Shown here: positions 10,646-22,733 of the stretch, piece after piece
Layout: every line of letters begins with the position of its first letter
Position numbering within the stretch: the first letter of the stretch is position 1
Source of the DNA: Chiua virens
Taxonomy: Eukaryota > Basidiomycota > Agaricomycetes > Boletales > Boletaceae
Direction of reading: 5' to 3'
Length of the DNA stretch: 64,000 nucleotides
Assembly (NCBI GenBank): GCA_019787685.1
Contig: JAHNUO010000004.1
Coordinates: 248,001 to 312,000 of the forward strand
The notes under the pieces: generated by a model
The model's database searches: none
Seen by the model: only the letters and a program-made list of their open reading frames with translations
Told to the model about the DNA's origin: nothing
Made by a program: the position numbers and the translations under genes

Positions 10646-13059
10646 TTTTGAATAGTCGAGCACGGAGAGAGAGAAATACCTGGACTGGTAACTCTAATGG
10701 AAACGTTTCAATTTAACTAGGACCGCCAAGTATCAATATTACCGAGCATCTGAGTGCTCCCGGACGTGGCGTCTGGTAGTGAAGGGTGGCAATCAGTGGT
10801 TTTTACAAAGGAGCGATTTACGAGCGCACCAACATGCAGTTGTGTTTGAAAACCAGTGTCCACCGACGTCACGCCAACTCTAACGCCTTGATGCTATAAG
10901 ACTGTGAATACAGCTTGAGCTGTTGGAATGGAAAGTTGTTAACGGAGTTAGTGATCTTCTTCGAGGTCCGAGACTCCGAGCCTGCCAAGAGTCAGCTCAT
11001 CAAGCCTCCGAGTTACCCGGAGCGGTGTTAGAAGCGACCTTAGCGCTGCAAGTTGCAAGCTGTACGACAACGCATAGCCAGATGTCTGATGGATTTGGAT
11101 TTGACGCCGAGTCGACACACGCGATTGCACTGCTCGGCGCCGTCGTGGGTCCAGATGGCTTAGACTTTTGACTTCAATGGTTTGACAGAGTGTGGCTTCA
11201 TCCTTCTCCATATCGTGTGCACAGTGGGTCGACCGGACGGAGCGAATGAGCGATGGTACTTGGGTACGTCGCCAGGTATATAGTTCTGTTCCACTGAAGT
11301 TTACAAGAGGTTGATTGGGTGGGCGAAAAACTTCCATTTCAGGGTCAACCTCTACCATGCATCCAGTCAGATGGAATCATATCTTTCCGGGTGACAACAT
11401 TAATGATTCGACGCAGAGACACAAATTCCTCAGAGATATTAGCTCCACCTGTTTTCTTGGAGAACAACCGCTGCCTTGAGTGTATTTCCTTCGTCCGCGT
11501 CAATCCCAAACGAGTCGTTCAGAGAACCTTGCCCCCCACTAGCATTCCCGGGCCTGTTTGGAGATCCACCACCATTGTGTTTCCGTCGAATGTCTGTCCG
11601 GGATGAGCGAGAGGCTGAGGATGACAATGAAATCAGCCACCGGTGCGCTTCCAATCAATTCCCTGAGTTTCTCGGCCGAGATGAGTGTTGAGGTGTCGTG
11701 CCAGCGCTTAGGCGACATTTTGGATTGAATGTCTGGAGCGGAAGCCTCGGCACAACCAGCTGCGACAGCTTGAACAACGTCGCCAGGATCTTGGCTGGAG
11801 AGTCCTGGCGGGTGTCCGTAGCCGTAGGTAGCGCCGCATGTCGCATTCTCAATCCGCTCCTTTCGACCTCTAGCTGAACGAGGGTATCGGAGTTCTCGGT
11901 GGAGGCAGGGATATTGGTGCTGACTGAATCAAACTGAATCTGTTAGCACCACGTCGTAAATCTTGTTCATCGGCTCCCTCTCGTCTTTCCTGTCTTCTAT
12001 CCATAATATCCCATCACGACCGAAAGTACATGCTCTCTGCCATCAATTTGACCATGGATCCAGCCCTGTTTGGACGCGTCTCGTCAGCATCACTCACCTC
12101 TTCCGAATTGTTCTAGTAGTCCTTGCAATTCGGAAAACAGCAGATGGAAGCGCGACACAGGAACGTACGCGTAGCAACAGCAAGCTGCCTCCGGACACAC
12201 CCCGTGATCTCCGCGCTTGTTCTCACATCGCTGCACCCTTCCATCTCCGTCGTGGTGCTGGCCGTCCTCACTGGGGATTCTCTCAAAGCTGGTGGAAACA
12301 TATAGTGAATTCCAAACCAGGTTCTCCTAGGTCTCGCCTGATGACGTTCATCGCATCTTCAACCCCATCCTTGATCTACTTCCAGAAACACCGTTCAATG
12401 TCGAAGAGGAACGTTCAATGTTCGATACTTAGTCATCACCATCGCACGTCAGCAGGCAGACCGGCACCATTGGTGCCAGATTTGTTGACCCACTCATCCC
12501 ACTCTTCTTCTGCGTCTTCTTCGTCGGCTTTATCGAAGGGTTGATGCATCCACCAACCATTCTCGTTGGTATATGCATTCGGTTCTCTTGACATCGCACA
12601 TGTTGTAATACTGTCTCCTCTTCTTGCCTCTCCACCCTGGGCATCTTGTCCTCAAGGATTTCCAGAGCCTCTGTGACTAGTGGCGCCCATAATACACACG
12701 AATGGATATCAACGACCGAGCTGGCTATATCGTCCGTGACGTTTCTGGCTTATGAAAATGTGGCGGTGGACCTAATGGAACGATCCGATACTAGCAGGTA
12801 GAGAGGATGAGAAGGACGTGGGGAACTTATGGACGTGGGGAACAAAATCGACGTGCCCGACATTGCGGTATTCCCGATCGACAAGTTTCGCGGTTTTGTG
12901 ATCCGATTCGCGTCGGACCGCTTTGTCCAGACAAAGATAAACGACGCCCCTATTATTAAAAATAAAAAATGTGGACAGAGCATACTCCGAACCAGACTCC
13001 TTCCCATCACTGCTGGAGAAGTCGAGATGATCAGCTGCACTGGAGCGCGGGATGTGCCG
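10646..13059. other. Gene-poor interval, possible decayed coding sequence
   Basis: This 2.4 kb interval upstream of the phosphatase holds no gene I can name. On the reverse strand, about 11840-11545 is open for roughly 100 codons (MSPKRWHDTSTLISAEKLRE followed by LIGSAPVADFIVILSLSLIP), without clear flanking exons. On the forward strand, 11963-12544 is open for 193 codons, Ser- and His-rich, with no similarity I recognise. Both may be chance or relics. Confidence 0.35.
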
Positions 13060-14506
13060 GCGTGAGCATGACTTTTTCATGATGCTCTACGTTGATGGTC
13101 CCGCAAGGCTGTGGGACATCAAGGTAGGTGAGTTTCGCGTGCGATGGACGCTGAAAAGGCTAAGGATACCTTAGATACCCCGGGTTGGCTCGATCGACCA
13201 TCAATTGCTGTGGACGTTATGAATTCATCATGTTTTACGCAGACCAATCGACGGCAGAGATACCCACATATCGACGCTCGCTGAAGCGTCTGCCACCATG
13301 GATTCGAGTAAATCGACGCTTGTGATTCGGAAGGACGAACGTCTAACCTTTTTCTTGAGTGTGCACGTTTACGATTGTATTGGAATGCTTCATGGAGTCG
13401 ACAGCTGTGGGTGCGAAAGCATCTGGGAACATTCCGGTTTCGTCTGTCACGCACTCCTCGTCCTTGAAGCATTTCCGCACTTTGCTATCAGTCATGTTGA
13501 CCCCTGGACTAAGTCCAAATATCGATGATGTATGTGAAACCAAGCTAGGTATTACTGCCAACCCCTCGGGCGGCATCGGACACGTTTCGTGAGGCTTATT
13601 CTTCTCTGCGTGTATGTGTATTGAGATGCTCCAAAGCGATCAAGTGACGACCTTGTACAACTACCAGAACGTCAGGAATGCATGGTGTATATCGGGGTTG
13701 TTTCGCCTCGTGTGCGATCGCCGCCATTGCAATCCTCAAAACATTGTCCCTTTACAACGTTACGTCGTTGCCTACAACCCCGATGCATCGCTGAACTGAC
13801 CGATTTGTCGGCAGACATCAGTGACAGCTGTCAGACTGTGATGACATTCTATGCGGCATCGCTCCCATCTGTCGTTGGGCCACACTTCAGAGCGCCAGAC
13901 GTTGTTTAGGCTCGGCAATGGTTGGATACGTACAGTATGTACGATTTAATCCACTTGTCCTAATGTGCATAATCTCTGCATACAGATGAGCTGCGACATG
14001 CAGCGAGACTCTTGTTCGATGCAGGCGTGGTCAAGCTTTCCGACGAGGAAAGCACCGCGTTGGTGGACGCCTGGGAACATCATCATCAGTAACGCGTCCT
14101 GTCGTCGGTTCTCTTCACATGCCATAGTACCATGTCTACAGCCTTCTGCTGATCAAGACCCGAAGCATTTCGGACTTGCATTCTTCTTTTGCGCCTACAT
14201 GACTGGTGAGAAGTACAGTTTCCTTTCGATCTCGTTATACCATGACGACACGTCGAGCTATCGTGCCTCTGTACCAAAGGTTTCCACATATGGCAACACT
14301 ATGTCGATAACATGGCCCTCTTGCACACACTTTTCGCGCTCGCGACCAACATGCGAAAGGAGAACATTTCCGCCCAAAACTTTGGGCCACATGCGCTCGG
14401 CGGTACTGCAACTCACGACAACACATAGCGTTGTTCGACGGTGTCGATATTATACACCCCCGACTCAAGATCAGTCATGGAACGGAAGAGCGTGATGCAG
14501 TTGGTG
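13060..14506 (+). pseudogene. Partial duplicate of the WDR7-like gene (internal exons only)
   Basis: This segment is a diverged copy, introns included, of about 61450-63050 inside the intact WDR7-like gene. It starts near the exon encoding LYVDGPARLWDIK and ends at the exon ending RKSVMQLVA. Lesions relative to the full copy include: loss of one base near 13138; a 12-bp in-frame deletion near 13270; two single-base losses near 13695-13710, which destroy the frame of the segment equivalent to NAWCISGVVSASRAIAIVAI; a deletion near 14225 removing an intron and the exon border; and a 13-bp deletion near 14270. Neither the N-terminal nor the C-terminal part of the gene is present. Retained introns show a DNA-level duplication, not retroposition. 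Confidence 0.85.
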
Positions 14507-14699
14507 GCGAGAGTTGCGGTTCCGTGTGTTATCGACAGTTGTGCTACGTATTGTTTTACTACTAGGCGACTCTCACCTGTGTCGTGGCGCTGATAGTCTT
14601 GAAGTTAGGTTGCCCCACTTTCCATACTAGAACGTAATCGACAATGCGTCGTTGTGTGATGCTTGAGCTTGAGCTTGAAGCTTGAAGATTCGAGATACT

Positions 14700-15990
14700 G
14701 CATCACGATGTCCCACACAAAGCCTGCGCACTATTCGGACCCCAAAGTGGTCGGACTCCGGTCTGTACTCAAGACCCGTGACTCATTCTGCACTTGCATA
14801 TACCTCTCCGAGATTATCAACGTTTCCTGCACTACAATGACGGTGATCTTATTCGGTGAACCACATTCAATTTGATCCGATCGACCTTGACATGTGCTTG
14901 CCAGCCAACGGAATTTGGCCGTAGTGGGCTCAATGTCACGGTTCTCGACGAGTCACATAGGAAGGCAGACAAGATGGACATTGAATTACTTCGCTCTTTG
15001 GTCCGCATAGTCTGGGTATCCATGCACAAGTGTCGAAAACGTTGCTTACACTGGCAGGTGAACGAAGGATGATAAACATCGAACTATACAAGCTGAATAT
15101 CTATGGTGAGCTACTTATTTCTTACAAGGGTAGTTTATTGAGACGCTCTCGTTATGAAAAGGGGACTTTTTCAGGGCTCACATGGACACACCAAGGGGTG
15201 AAGGTATGCTCGAGTTCCTGGTCGTCGTCGTCCTTACTCCGCACGAGGGTGGTCAACTGGTACTTCGCCAAGATGAGAAAGAGTGGATTATCGACTTCAC
15301 GGACAAGTTTTCAAACTCTGAGCATCCTTCAGTTGCTACGTCGCCGTTTATAGCGACATTGAGCACGAAGTCTTGCCCGTCAGTCTCGTCAGATTTTCGC
15401 GTCACACTCATGTGCAATCTCTACCGTACCCCTGCTGAATCCAGCACATGGTCTATTCCCATTCCACAGGATCTAAAACTCAAACAAGCTCTTCAAGTTG
15501 TTGATCAATGACAAGTCAATACTTCCGAATGGAGGGGATTTGGTCTCGTCCACGAATACGTCCACACTGGCCACAACATCCTCAAGCCTATTTTGACCAG
15601 TTGACCGTGTTCTCGCAGACGTTTGCGGTGCACTCAAACCACCCTATACTCTCCGATTGCTCTATTGTATCGTGACTGTTTGATCCAAGCTGCACCTTCG
15701 AAGCTTCCGCGTTCAAAGAATTGCATCTCAGCACCACCAAGGAACTTGACATACCATCAGCAACAGATATTTGGACCACGAATCAAGTCGCAGTGGCTCT
15801 TAAGAGGTTAACCATTGGAGAAGTCGAATTCGTCAATCTCATTGGCAACCCGAACGCATTCAATCCTTGTATTTCCATGGAAGAGTCCATGACACCAAAG
15901 TTTTGCAGGAACCCCCACCGAGGTGACGAGTTTACGGAGATGAAATCATCTGTGGACAGCACCAAGTTTATGACGTAGTATGACAACAAT
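14700..15990 (+). pseudogene. 2OG-Fe(II) oxygenase (prolyl 4-hydroxylase-like) relic
   Basis: Resembles the basidiomycete 2-oxoglutarate/Fe(II) dioxygenase family. Seen pieces are: CQPTEFGRSGLNV and LDESHRKADKMDIEL (about 14895-14990); NIELYKLNIYG (about 15075-15105); the metal-binding HMDTPRGEGM (about 15179-15210), where His and Asp are the first two iron ligands; and TPHEGGQLVLRQDEKEW (about 15235-15290). The expected third-ligand segment is present as VYSDIEHEVLPVS (about 15347-15385), but in a shifted frame relative to its neighbours, and the frame shifts back in DFRVTLMCNLYR (about 15393-15430). A further shift precedes GFGLVHEYVHTGHNILKP (about 15537-15590). The downstream C-terminal part is weak. 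At least three frame breaks make it a pseudogene unless they are sequence errors. Confidence 0.7.
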
Positions 15991-17767
15991 GCAAATTGGA
16001 ATATTTTTATGGAACTGCATGCATGGAGAGGCCTGGGCCCGGGAGCGTGCCGGAAGGTTCAGGCTACGGAATAGAAGTGTGGGCGTCGAGTTGGATACAA
16101 GGCCGCTGAATAATGAAAGCTCATCCAGTGGTCTGAAGGATCATCGATTGTTAGTAAGCGAGTCACAGTGAACTTGAAGTCTAAAGAGAAAGTTGAGGCT
16201 GGCCTAGGCAACCCTTGTACCTCAAGCTCAAGCTTGAGATGCTAGAGCGCTTGGGTTATTTGTAGCTCACTGACAGACGTCGTTGGCATCACTATTTCTT
16301 AAACACTTATCGCCGAATGCTGCTACTTGGTCCCGTCGGAGAAGTCATTGGCAGAGGGCAGCCACGGTCTTCTCTCTGGAGGACACCCAATCGTAAAGAA
16401 CGAGGCCACGCACAAAGATAATGAATCTCAAGTAAATCGAGGACACCTAGGTTTTTCACTCGACTTCAAATCAGTGCGAATTCGAGTCAATGGCGGCACC
16501 TCGAAAGTAGAATGAGTTCCACGCTCTCTCTGAAAGGGCTTCTTATAGTATCCGTCAGAGGTCATACACCCTATCTTCCTTCTCGGGTGGGAGCACAATA
16601 TCGTCGGGTCCAATAAAAGGTGTCCTGCAGCAGTCGCATGATGCGTTCAGATCGGCAGTCTTCCTAAGCACACGACCACTATCAAAAGATCTAATCCGGG
16701 AACGATTTGATAAGGGACTCGTCGTGTGATTGATTTCACGCGTCGACTCACATCAGATGGCGCAATGCGGCGTCAGCACCAGCGCTTTGAGGCTTGCGAT
16801 CGGACAAGTATTCCCGACATGGCACCCCAGACCTAGATGTCTGTATGTCGGGTTGTGACGCGGCTTTTATAGAAAAACGGACATTCGCCGGTCCAGATAG
16901 CGGTCCGTGTCGATTCGATGTGCTCTCTAATACCATGCTTTTGCAGGACGCTATGTGGCGTAACTCCATCATGGCGCTCGTCCATCCTGTGCGGGTATCA
17001 TAAGTGACTAAAAACGAGCGGAACTTGTACCTTGTTGTTGGGACGCACATGCCTGTGGCACAACGACATCCAAATAGCAGCCATATTTAAGTGTTTAGTC
17101 GGGTCTGACAATGGTCGTCGTCATGTTCGTTTATGTTGACAGACTGCTTGTGGACGAGAAAAGAGCCGGAATTCGGAAGAATGGAGCTGGAGCATGAGGT
17201 TGGATCGTCGATATTTCCGGTGTCGTGCTTGCACTAACGGCCGATTGAAAAGAGCGTGCGAGCCTCTTCTACGAAAAAGGTTACGAACTTGCACCCTACA
17301 GCCAGACCGGCGAGTTAATGCGCAAATTTTAGAACAACACACCCAATGAGGTCAAATGCACATTGTGGTCGTGTGACACGAAATTCTAGATCTTCAGCAC
17401 GACTCTCGTCCCTGCAGGGAGCAAAGATAACGTTCGGTGCACCTTTAGCCCCATAGAGAGAGGACGCTCGCCATTCACACGGATATCCATACAGCTTGCT
17501 CGGTATCCATCAGTACTCCTCGGCCGAGGGAGCGCTGCCCAATCAATGAGAGGTCGTGTGACCACTACAGGAAATGAGGCATGAGCTAGCTCTCTATCGA
17601 CGTTCGCCGTACCTATCGCATGGATCTGATAGCAACGTTGTACCACTGGTGGTCCCGAAAAGAGGAACTCAACAATTGTGCCATGGCGACTTAGTATAAA
17701 TACTGGCAAACAACCACCTTCCAGCGCGCCCCTCCCTAACGTCTTGCTTGCACTTTCATCTACACAA
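15991..17767. other. Gene-poor interval
   Basis: Short overlapping frames on both strands, none with recognisable domains. It includes the upstream region of the ABHD12-like gene; an AT-rich stretch near 17692-17700 (AGTATAAATA) about 70 bp before that ATG is a candidate TATA box. Confidence 0.45.
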
Positions 17768-19197
17768 ATGACCTCTTCGAACCCAGAAAAATCAGCCAAT
17801 TTCATTGGCCCAGGAGTACTGGCACGCGCCAGGACATTCTTTGCCGTCTTGGGTGGTGTCTATGCCCTCATTATATTACTCCTGATGGTTCCATTCATAC
17901 AGACTCAGTGAGCAGGATCGACCGTTTACCCTGGATCAACTAGATAACTTACACTGGAATCTTCGTGGAAAGTATGATATATATGCATGGGTTGAAACTA
18001 CCATTGGGTGCACGATTCGATGCGCCAGAGCTATATGGACTAGCACGTATGCCCTTGGTCCTCGTCCCCAGTGCTTCTCATTGACATATACGTAGCCGGA
18101 AAAACATTTGATTTCAAGATTAATACCCCAGACAACCACACGCTCGGCGCTTGGTTCATTCTCTCCGATGACTACTACCAATCATTGCCCTTCCCTCCGC
18201 CACCCTTTGCAGCAGAATTGCATCTCTCGCAGGCTCTTCGGTCACGTCCCACGATGATATTTTTGCATGGAAACACTGCCACCCGTGCTACCCCAGGACG
18301 CGTGCAGTACTACAGTGCCTTTACGTCAAGACTCCAAACCAACGTATTAGCTATCGACTATCGTGGCTTTGGCGACAGTCCAGGGTCTCCGAGCGAACGT
18401 GGCTTAGCCACAGACGCGCGCGCGGTCTTTGATTGGTTGATTATGAATGGTGCCACTCCAAAGGATATTCTCATCGTGGGCCACAGCTTGGGCACGGCTG
18501 TCGCATCATCCCTTGCTGTGTCGCTATCCGAAGAGAGAATCCGATTCAGGGGCCTTGTGTTGATGTCTCCGTTCACGTCCATGCATGCCCTTGTGGATAC
18601 CTATAGTATATTCGGCATATTCCCCGTTATGGTTCCGTTGACCATGATACCTCACGCTGCCGGTGAGTAAAGCTGTGTCGGGCGAGTCAAATTCGAGAGT
18701 TGACCGTTTCTCAGACCTCTACAAGACGTTCCTTTTGCACAAGTTCGATACATTGTCCATCATATCTGTGAGCTTCTTAATCCTTCATGAGGCACCATAT
18801 CATTGGTCTGACCATCGAACGTGCGTCACAGAGAGTCAAAGTACCCGTGATGATAGTACATGCAGAAGACGACTTCGATATCTCTCACACTCATTCAGAC
18901 TCTCTCTTTGATGCACTTTTAGATCCCTTTTTGCCTCTCGTAGATTCTCTTCCACGCGAACCGGAGTCGTGGACAAAAGAGCAATGGAAGACATACCAGG
19001 CACAGATGGCCATTAAGCGCGAAGCACGCCAAAGTTTGCTAACTCGGACAGACATACCCCACTTTGGTGTCATGGATACGTTTAGCGCGTCCGGGGAGAC
19101 GATCGTGCTGTTGAAGACCTTGACAGGGGCCCACAATGAGGTTGGGGTCCTCGAGGGAACTCACGATGTGATGCGAAAACTGTTTTCATTGACGTGA
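17768..19197 (+). CDS. ABHD12-like membrane-anchored alpha/beta hydrolase
   Basis: Serine hydrolase of the ABHD12/ABHD13 type, probably a monoacylglycerol or lysophospholipid lipase. Exon 1 (17768-17909) encodes a short cytosolic stretch and one membrane segment (VYALIILLLMVPFIQT). The following exons join cleanly: GLKLPLGARFDAPELYGLA (about 17980-18048), then PGKTFDFKINTPDNHTLGAW, FLHGNTATRATPGRVQYYSA (oxyanion region), NVLAIDYRGFGDSPGSPSER, and the nucleophile elbow GHSLGTAVASS (about 18480). The acid is the Asp pair in VHAEDDFDIS and the base His is in LEGTHDVMRK near the C-terminus. Introns lie at about 17910-17959, 18049-18101, 18662-18714 and 18769-18831. All frames connect and no lesion was seen. 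It is convergent with the SDR gene. Confidence 0.9.
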
Positions 19198-19511
19198 CCC
19201 CCTTTTGGGTTGGGCTGTAAGGTCCTTGCAGTATACCACATCCTAGGATGCAGCGTAAAATCGAAACTTGGGTTACATTGTATTATACACATCATTTTAT
19301 GTACTTATCACGTTGTGGAGATAGGTTGCCTGAAACAAGTTGTGAGGTGTTGGTGTCTGAACTGGAGGTCTCTCGTCAAAAACGTTGCTTGGACTTCACG
19401 ATTAGGTGGGTTGGAATGACAGGATCTACCAGGAGAAGTAGCATATCCTTGATATGTGCGTACATCATCCCAAACAACACCGCTTATACACGTCTCGCTG
19501 GCATCGACATC
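19198..19511. other. Convergent 3' intergenic spacer
   Basis: The 314 bp between the stop codons of the ABHD12-like gene and the oppositely oriented SDR gene. No gene is seen; it holds the two 3' flanks. Confidence 0.5.
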
Positions 19512-20609
19512 TCATCCACGTCCTGCATAAGGTGCCCCCGTTGCCCTGGTAAAAGGTATCAACGAAATGAAACCCGAGTCGATTAAGAAAGGACTCGAAT
19601 ACACGCACATGATGTTGATATCCAACACCGTGACCGAATTTGGGAGACCGGCAATATGCACGACCGTCTGAGCGACGTGCGCCGGATCAAACGTCGGCTC
19701 GACCACCCGGCGTCCGTCAGGCTGGAGCGCACCGAGTGTGTGCCCGGCCGCCATGCTGGTGTGTGCGTTACCTGCCGGTCACGGTCGGGTAAGTGTGTCG
19801 CCGTGTTGACAGAGGTGGCGAGCGACGTACCAATGTCGATCTGGGTCACGGCAATGTCGAACTTGCGTCCTTCGATGGCGCTAGATTTGGTTAGACCCGA
19901 CACGGCGTGCTTGGAGCATGCATACGCCGCAGAGTGAGGTCGTGGGACGTGTGCAGCGAGTGAGCCATTGTTGATGATTCTGCCTGTTTCGGGGAGCGAA
20001 GATGGGCGTCAATCAGCAGGGTTAGGAAATGGAGCGTGAAACTGGGGTGGTAACAGGCCGTCGGGTATAATGCTTACCTCCGGTAGGTGTCTGCGACTTG
20101 AAGATTTTGAAAGCCTCGCGGGTACAGAGGAAGGACGCAATGAGGTTTACGTTGACGACGGATGTGAAGAGGTCAAGCGGCATTTCCTCGATCGGGTGTG
20201 CCTTGTCCGACATGCCAGCATTCTTGGCATACAGGTGAGCCCGGAACGAGAGAAAGAAACAAGATGGAGATGTAATAGAAATCAGCGACATACGTTGAAT
20301 AACAAGTCGAGCCTGCCGAATTGGTTGATCGTCTGCTCAAAGAGACTCTTAACGAACGTTTCGTCGGTGATATCGCCAGCAATGAGGGAACACTTTTCGG
20401 GATCCGTACATGCGGCCTTCGTTTCTTGCAGCTGGGGCAGACGTCGTGCCGTCAACGCCAAACTCCACCCTGCAGCTGATAGTGCAATCGCAGTGTGCCT
20501 TCCGATGCCTGTGTGGTATATTAGACAGGACGTTCACCAATGCTACTTGGGGTCTGGGATATGTACCAGATGAAGCACCAGTGATGATCGCTACTTTTCC
20601 AGTTGACAT
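19512..20609 (-). CDS. Short-chain dehydrogenase/reductase (classical SDR)
   Basis: NAD(P)-dependent oxidoreductase with a Rossmann fold; the substrate is unknown. The start [14 protein letters not shown] at 20609 leads, across an intron, to [15 protein letters not shown], giving the TGxxxGIG cofactor motif. Next come [20 protein letters not shown], the NAG motif in [14 protein letters not shown] (after an intron near 20230-20290), [20 protein letters not shown], then [20 protein letters not shown] with the catalytic Tyr-x-x-x-Lys as YACSK. The C-terminal part is [20 protein letters not shown] and [19 protein letters not shown]. After a last intron (about 19612-19545) it ends [10 protein letters not shown]. 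About 255 residues, normal for the family. The frame is intact. Confidence 0.9.
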
Positions 20610-22036
20610 TGTGCCGATATCTCAATTCGTGACGGCGTCGAAAGATATCTTGACCATCGTCAGGCACGCGCCATTGACAGAACTACAGGTCCCCGCAATG
20701 CCACGGTCGCGGAGGTCCGCTGCGAGGTCACATCGATAAGATAGCTGCTCTCTCATCAGGTGATCACCGACGTTTGCCCAGGACTGGCTGACCCCGTTCA
20801 CTGCTCTTAGTTCGTCTTGAATCAAGCTCTCATGTATTTTCGTGCTCCGCGGATAAGTGGCTTGCGCCGATCGGTCCCGTTGTCCCCGAGCTCTAAGCAC
20901 GATCCGATTCTTGGAACAAATCCCTCCCTATTGTAAACGATAGGAAGAATAACAGGTGAGTGAAACAAGCACTTACAAAGTGAATTCTGCCGGAGCCAGT
21001 CGCAAATTCTCGTTGCAGCCGGTCACCGGACAACTTGTGGAGCTGAATTTAGAATGTGTATGCGAATGATAAAAATAAGGTGAGGGCAGACATGCATCGA
21101 ACACTAGAGTGTAAAACACGAATTAAGTTCATTTAATGGCGCATCCCGCGCGCCGTGATACCTCTCACAGATCCCGCTTCAAAAATGGGGTTCACCTTCC
21201 CATGTATGTCACCGTTCAGTTCGCACTCCGAGGTCTGCATAATGAAACTCTGAGTACGCGGTCGGAGCTACGCGCGCAAAATATAGCCCGGTACCGGCCT
21301 GGGAGCAGGAGCGGCAATCTGGGGGGTAGTCGACGGTAGTCAACCACCCGGTATGTCATCTGGACGACTGCCCGGTTGTTCATGTGGCGTACTGCTCCCA
21401 CGAATATGTGTGCTTGTCCTGAAACTTTCTGACGACATTTGCTTCCGGCAGAAACTGTCAGTAAGGTGTTCATTTCCAAAATAAAAATACCTCACGGTGA
21501 GTGCAAAACCGTCGACCGTGTCGAGGTCTACGCTCAAACGCGGGCCGACCCATCGTCCTCTAGAAAAATCCACAAGAGGGATATCCGTTCTATTTACTTT
21601 GTAATATGGAGGTGTTATAGGTGTATTGAACAAGAGGGTGAGTGTTTCACACAACGAGGAGAACATGATGGTACGGGATCAATCGATCACCAATCCGAGC
21701 TCCGTCGCTTTCGTCACATTCGCACGGCGTGACCAAAAATACAATGACATCATGATCACTGCCAGTAATACTCTGCATCTTGTGGACTCGAAAACCTACC
21801 ACTCTACTCTTCTGCTTCCTATCGTCATATCCATAACTCCTCAGGGACGCTGCCCAACTGCCTATGTGAGCAGGGCAGTACCCAGAGAGGAATAGCCGCC
21901 GTGGGCCATCGAATCGCAAACGAGCGTCGCGATGGGTAAAACATGTGTTTTCCCCGAGCTCCAACAATCCCATCAAGCGTCAGTTGCCTGGTGCGATCCC
22001 ATGGAGTAGACCAAGGCGATGTGTGTGTGTCCAACT
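20610..22036. other. Gene-poor interval
   Basis: Upstream flank of the SDR gene and 3' flank of the DUF202 gene. Open frames here are short and conflict with one another; none is recognised. A short GT microsatellite lies near 22019-22030. Confidence 0.45.
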
Positions 22037-22733
22037 TCATCTCCCTGCCAGAAGGATGCCAAAGACCACGACAACCAAGGTCCCGAGGACGAAAGCAATT
22101 ACACTGATGGAATTTCGCGCCACGGGGAAGCGGCCTCCGATGAGCGCAGACTGTGTGGTAAAGTAGCGCATGAGGCCTGTAACGGTGGGAAGGGCTTAGT
22201 GCGACATTTACACTGGCCGTGGATGTACGTACCGAAAGCGAGGATGATGAGTCCGAACAGAATAATTGTGGCACCGAGGGGCTTTGCAAACTTTGCTAAG
22301 TTTATCCCACTCTGGTTCGACCCTCCGCTAGATGCACTCAACGTAAAGAGCTGGACCAGCGCTGCATTTGAGAGGGACCATGAGACATAGAAAGGAAAGA
22401 AGTGCGGGAACACGTACCGACACCCGCGCTAGCACACGCAAGGCTGGTACGCACGTAAGCTAGGTACGTTCGCTCCGATGCTAGATGATCACGAGCGACG
22501 TTGCCCTTGTTCTCGAGCACCAGACTGAACTTGAACGGTGCCGTGACAGGATTTCATGGGCTGAGCCATGTCACGGTCAGGCTTCCTGTTTTGGTTCCAA
22601 TGTTACATCAGGGTCCATTCGATGTTCCATTGACTGGACACGGCGAAGGGATCGAGGAGAAGGCCAAGGGCACGCTCGACAGATCTCGCAAAGAGCTGGC
22701 CTCGCTATTTGGCTCTGTAAGAGGCTCGAGATG
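22037..22733 (-). CDS. DUF202 (YidH/VTC1-type) small membrane protein
   Basis: Small protein with three membrane segments. The DUF202 signature is SLVLENKGNVARDHLASERT followed by YLAYVRTSLACASAGVG (about 22450-22525). After an intron comes ALVQLFTLSASSGGSNQSG and FAKPLGATIILFGLIILAFG (segment 2), then after another intron RYFTTQSALIGGRFPVARNS and ISVIAFVLGTLVVVVFGILL, ending AGR at 22037. The first exon is uncertain: an ATG at 22733 opens MPHLEPLTEPNSEASSLRDL, similar in character to other fungal N-termini. However, a stop lies between it and the DUF202 exon, so an intron around 22540-22620 is required and I could not place it with confidence. Confidence 0.8.

Noticed and set aside
11963..12544. 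Forward frame of 193 codons
   Set aside because: Ser/His-rich, no domain similarity, and no convincing exon partners; mentioned only in the interval note.
16748..17050. Reverse-strand frame of 100 codons considered as a protein kinase fragment
   Set aside because: None of the kinase catalytic motifs (HRD, DFG) could be found in any frame nearby.
17386..17805. A reverse-strand frame of 139 codons
   Set aside because: It overlaps the promoter and start of the ABHD12-like gene on the other strand, with no similarity.
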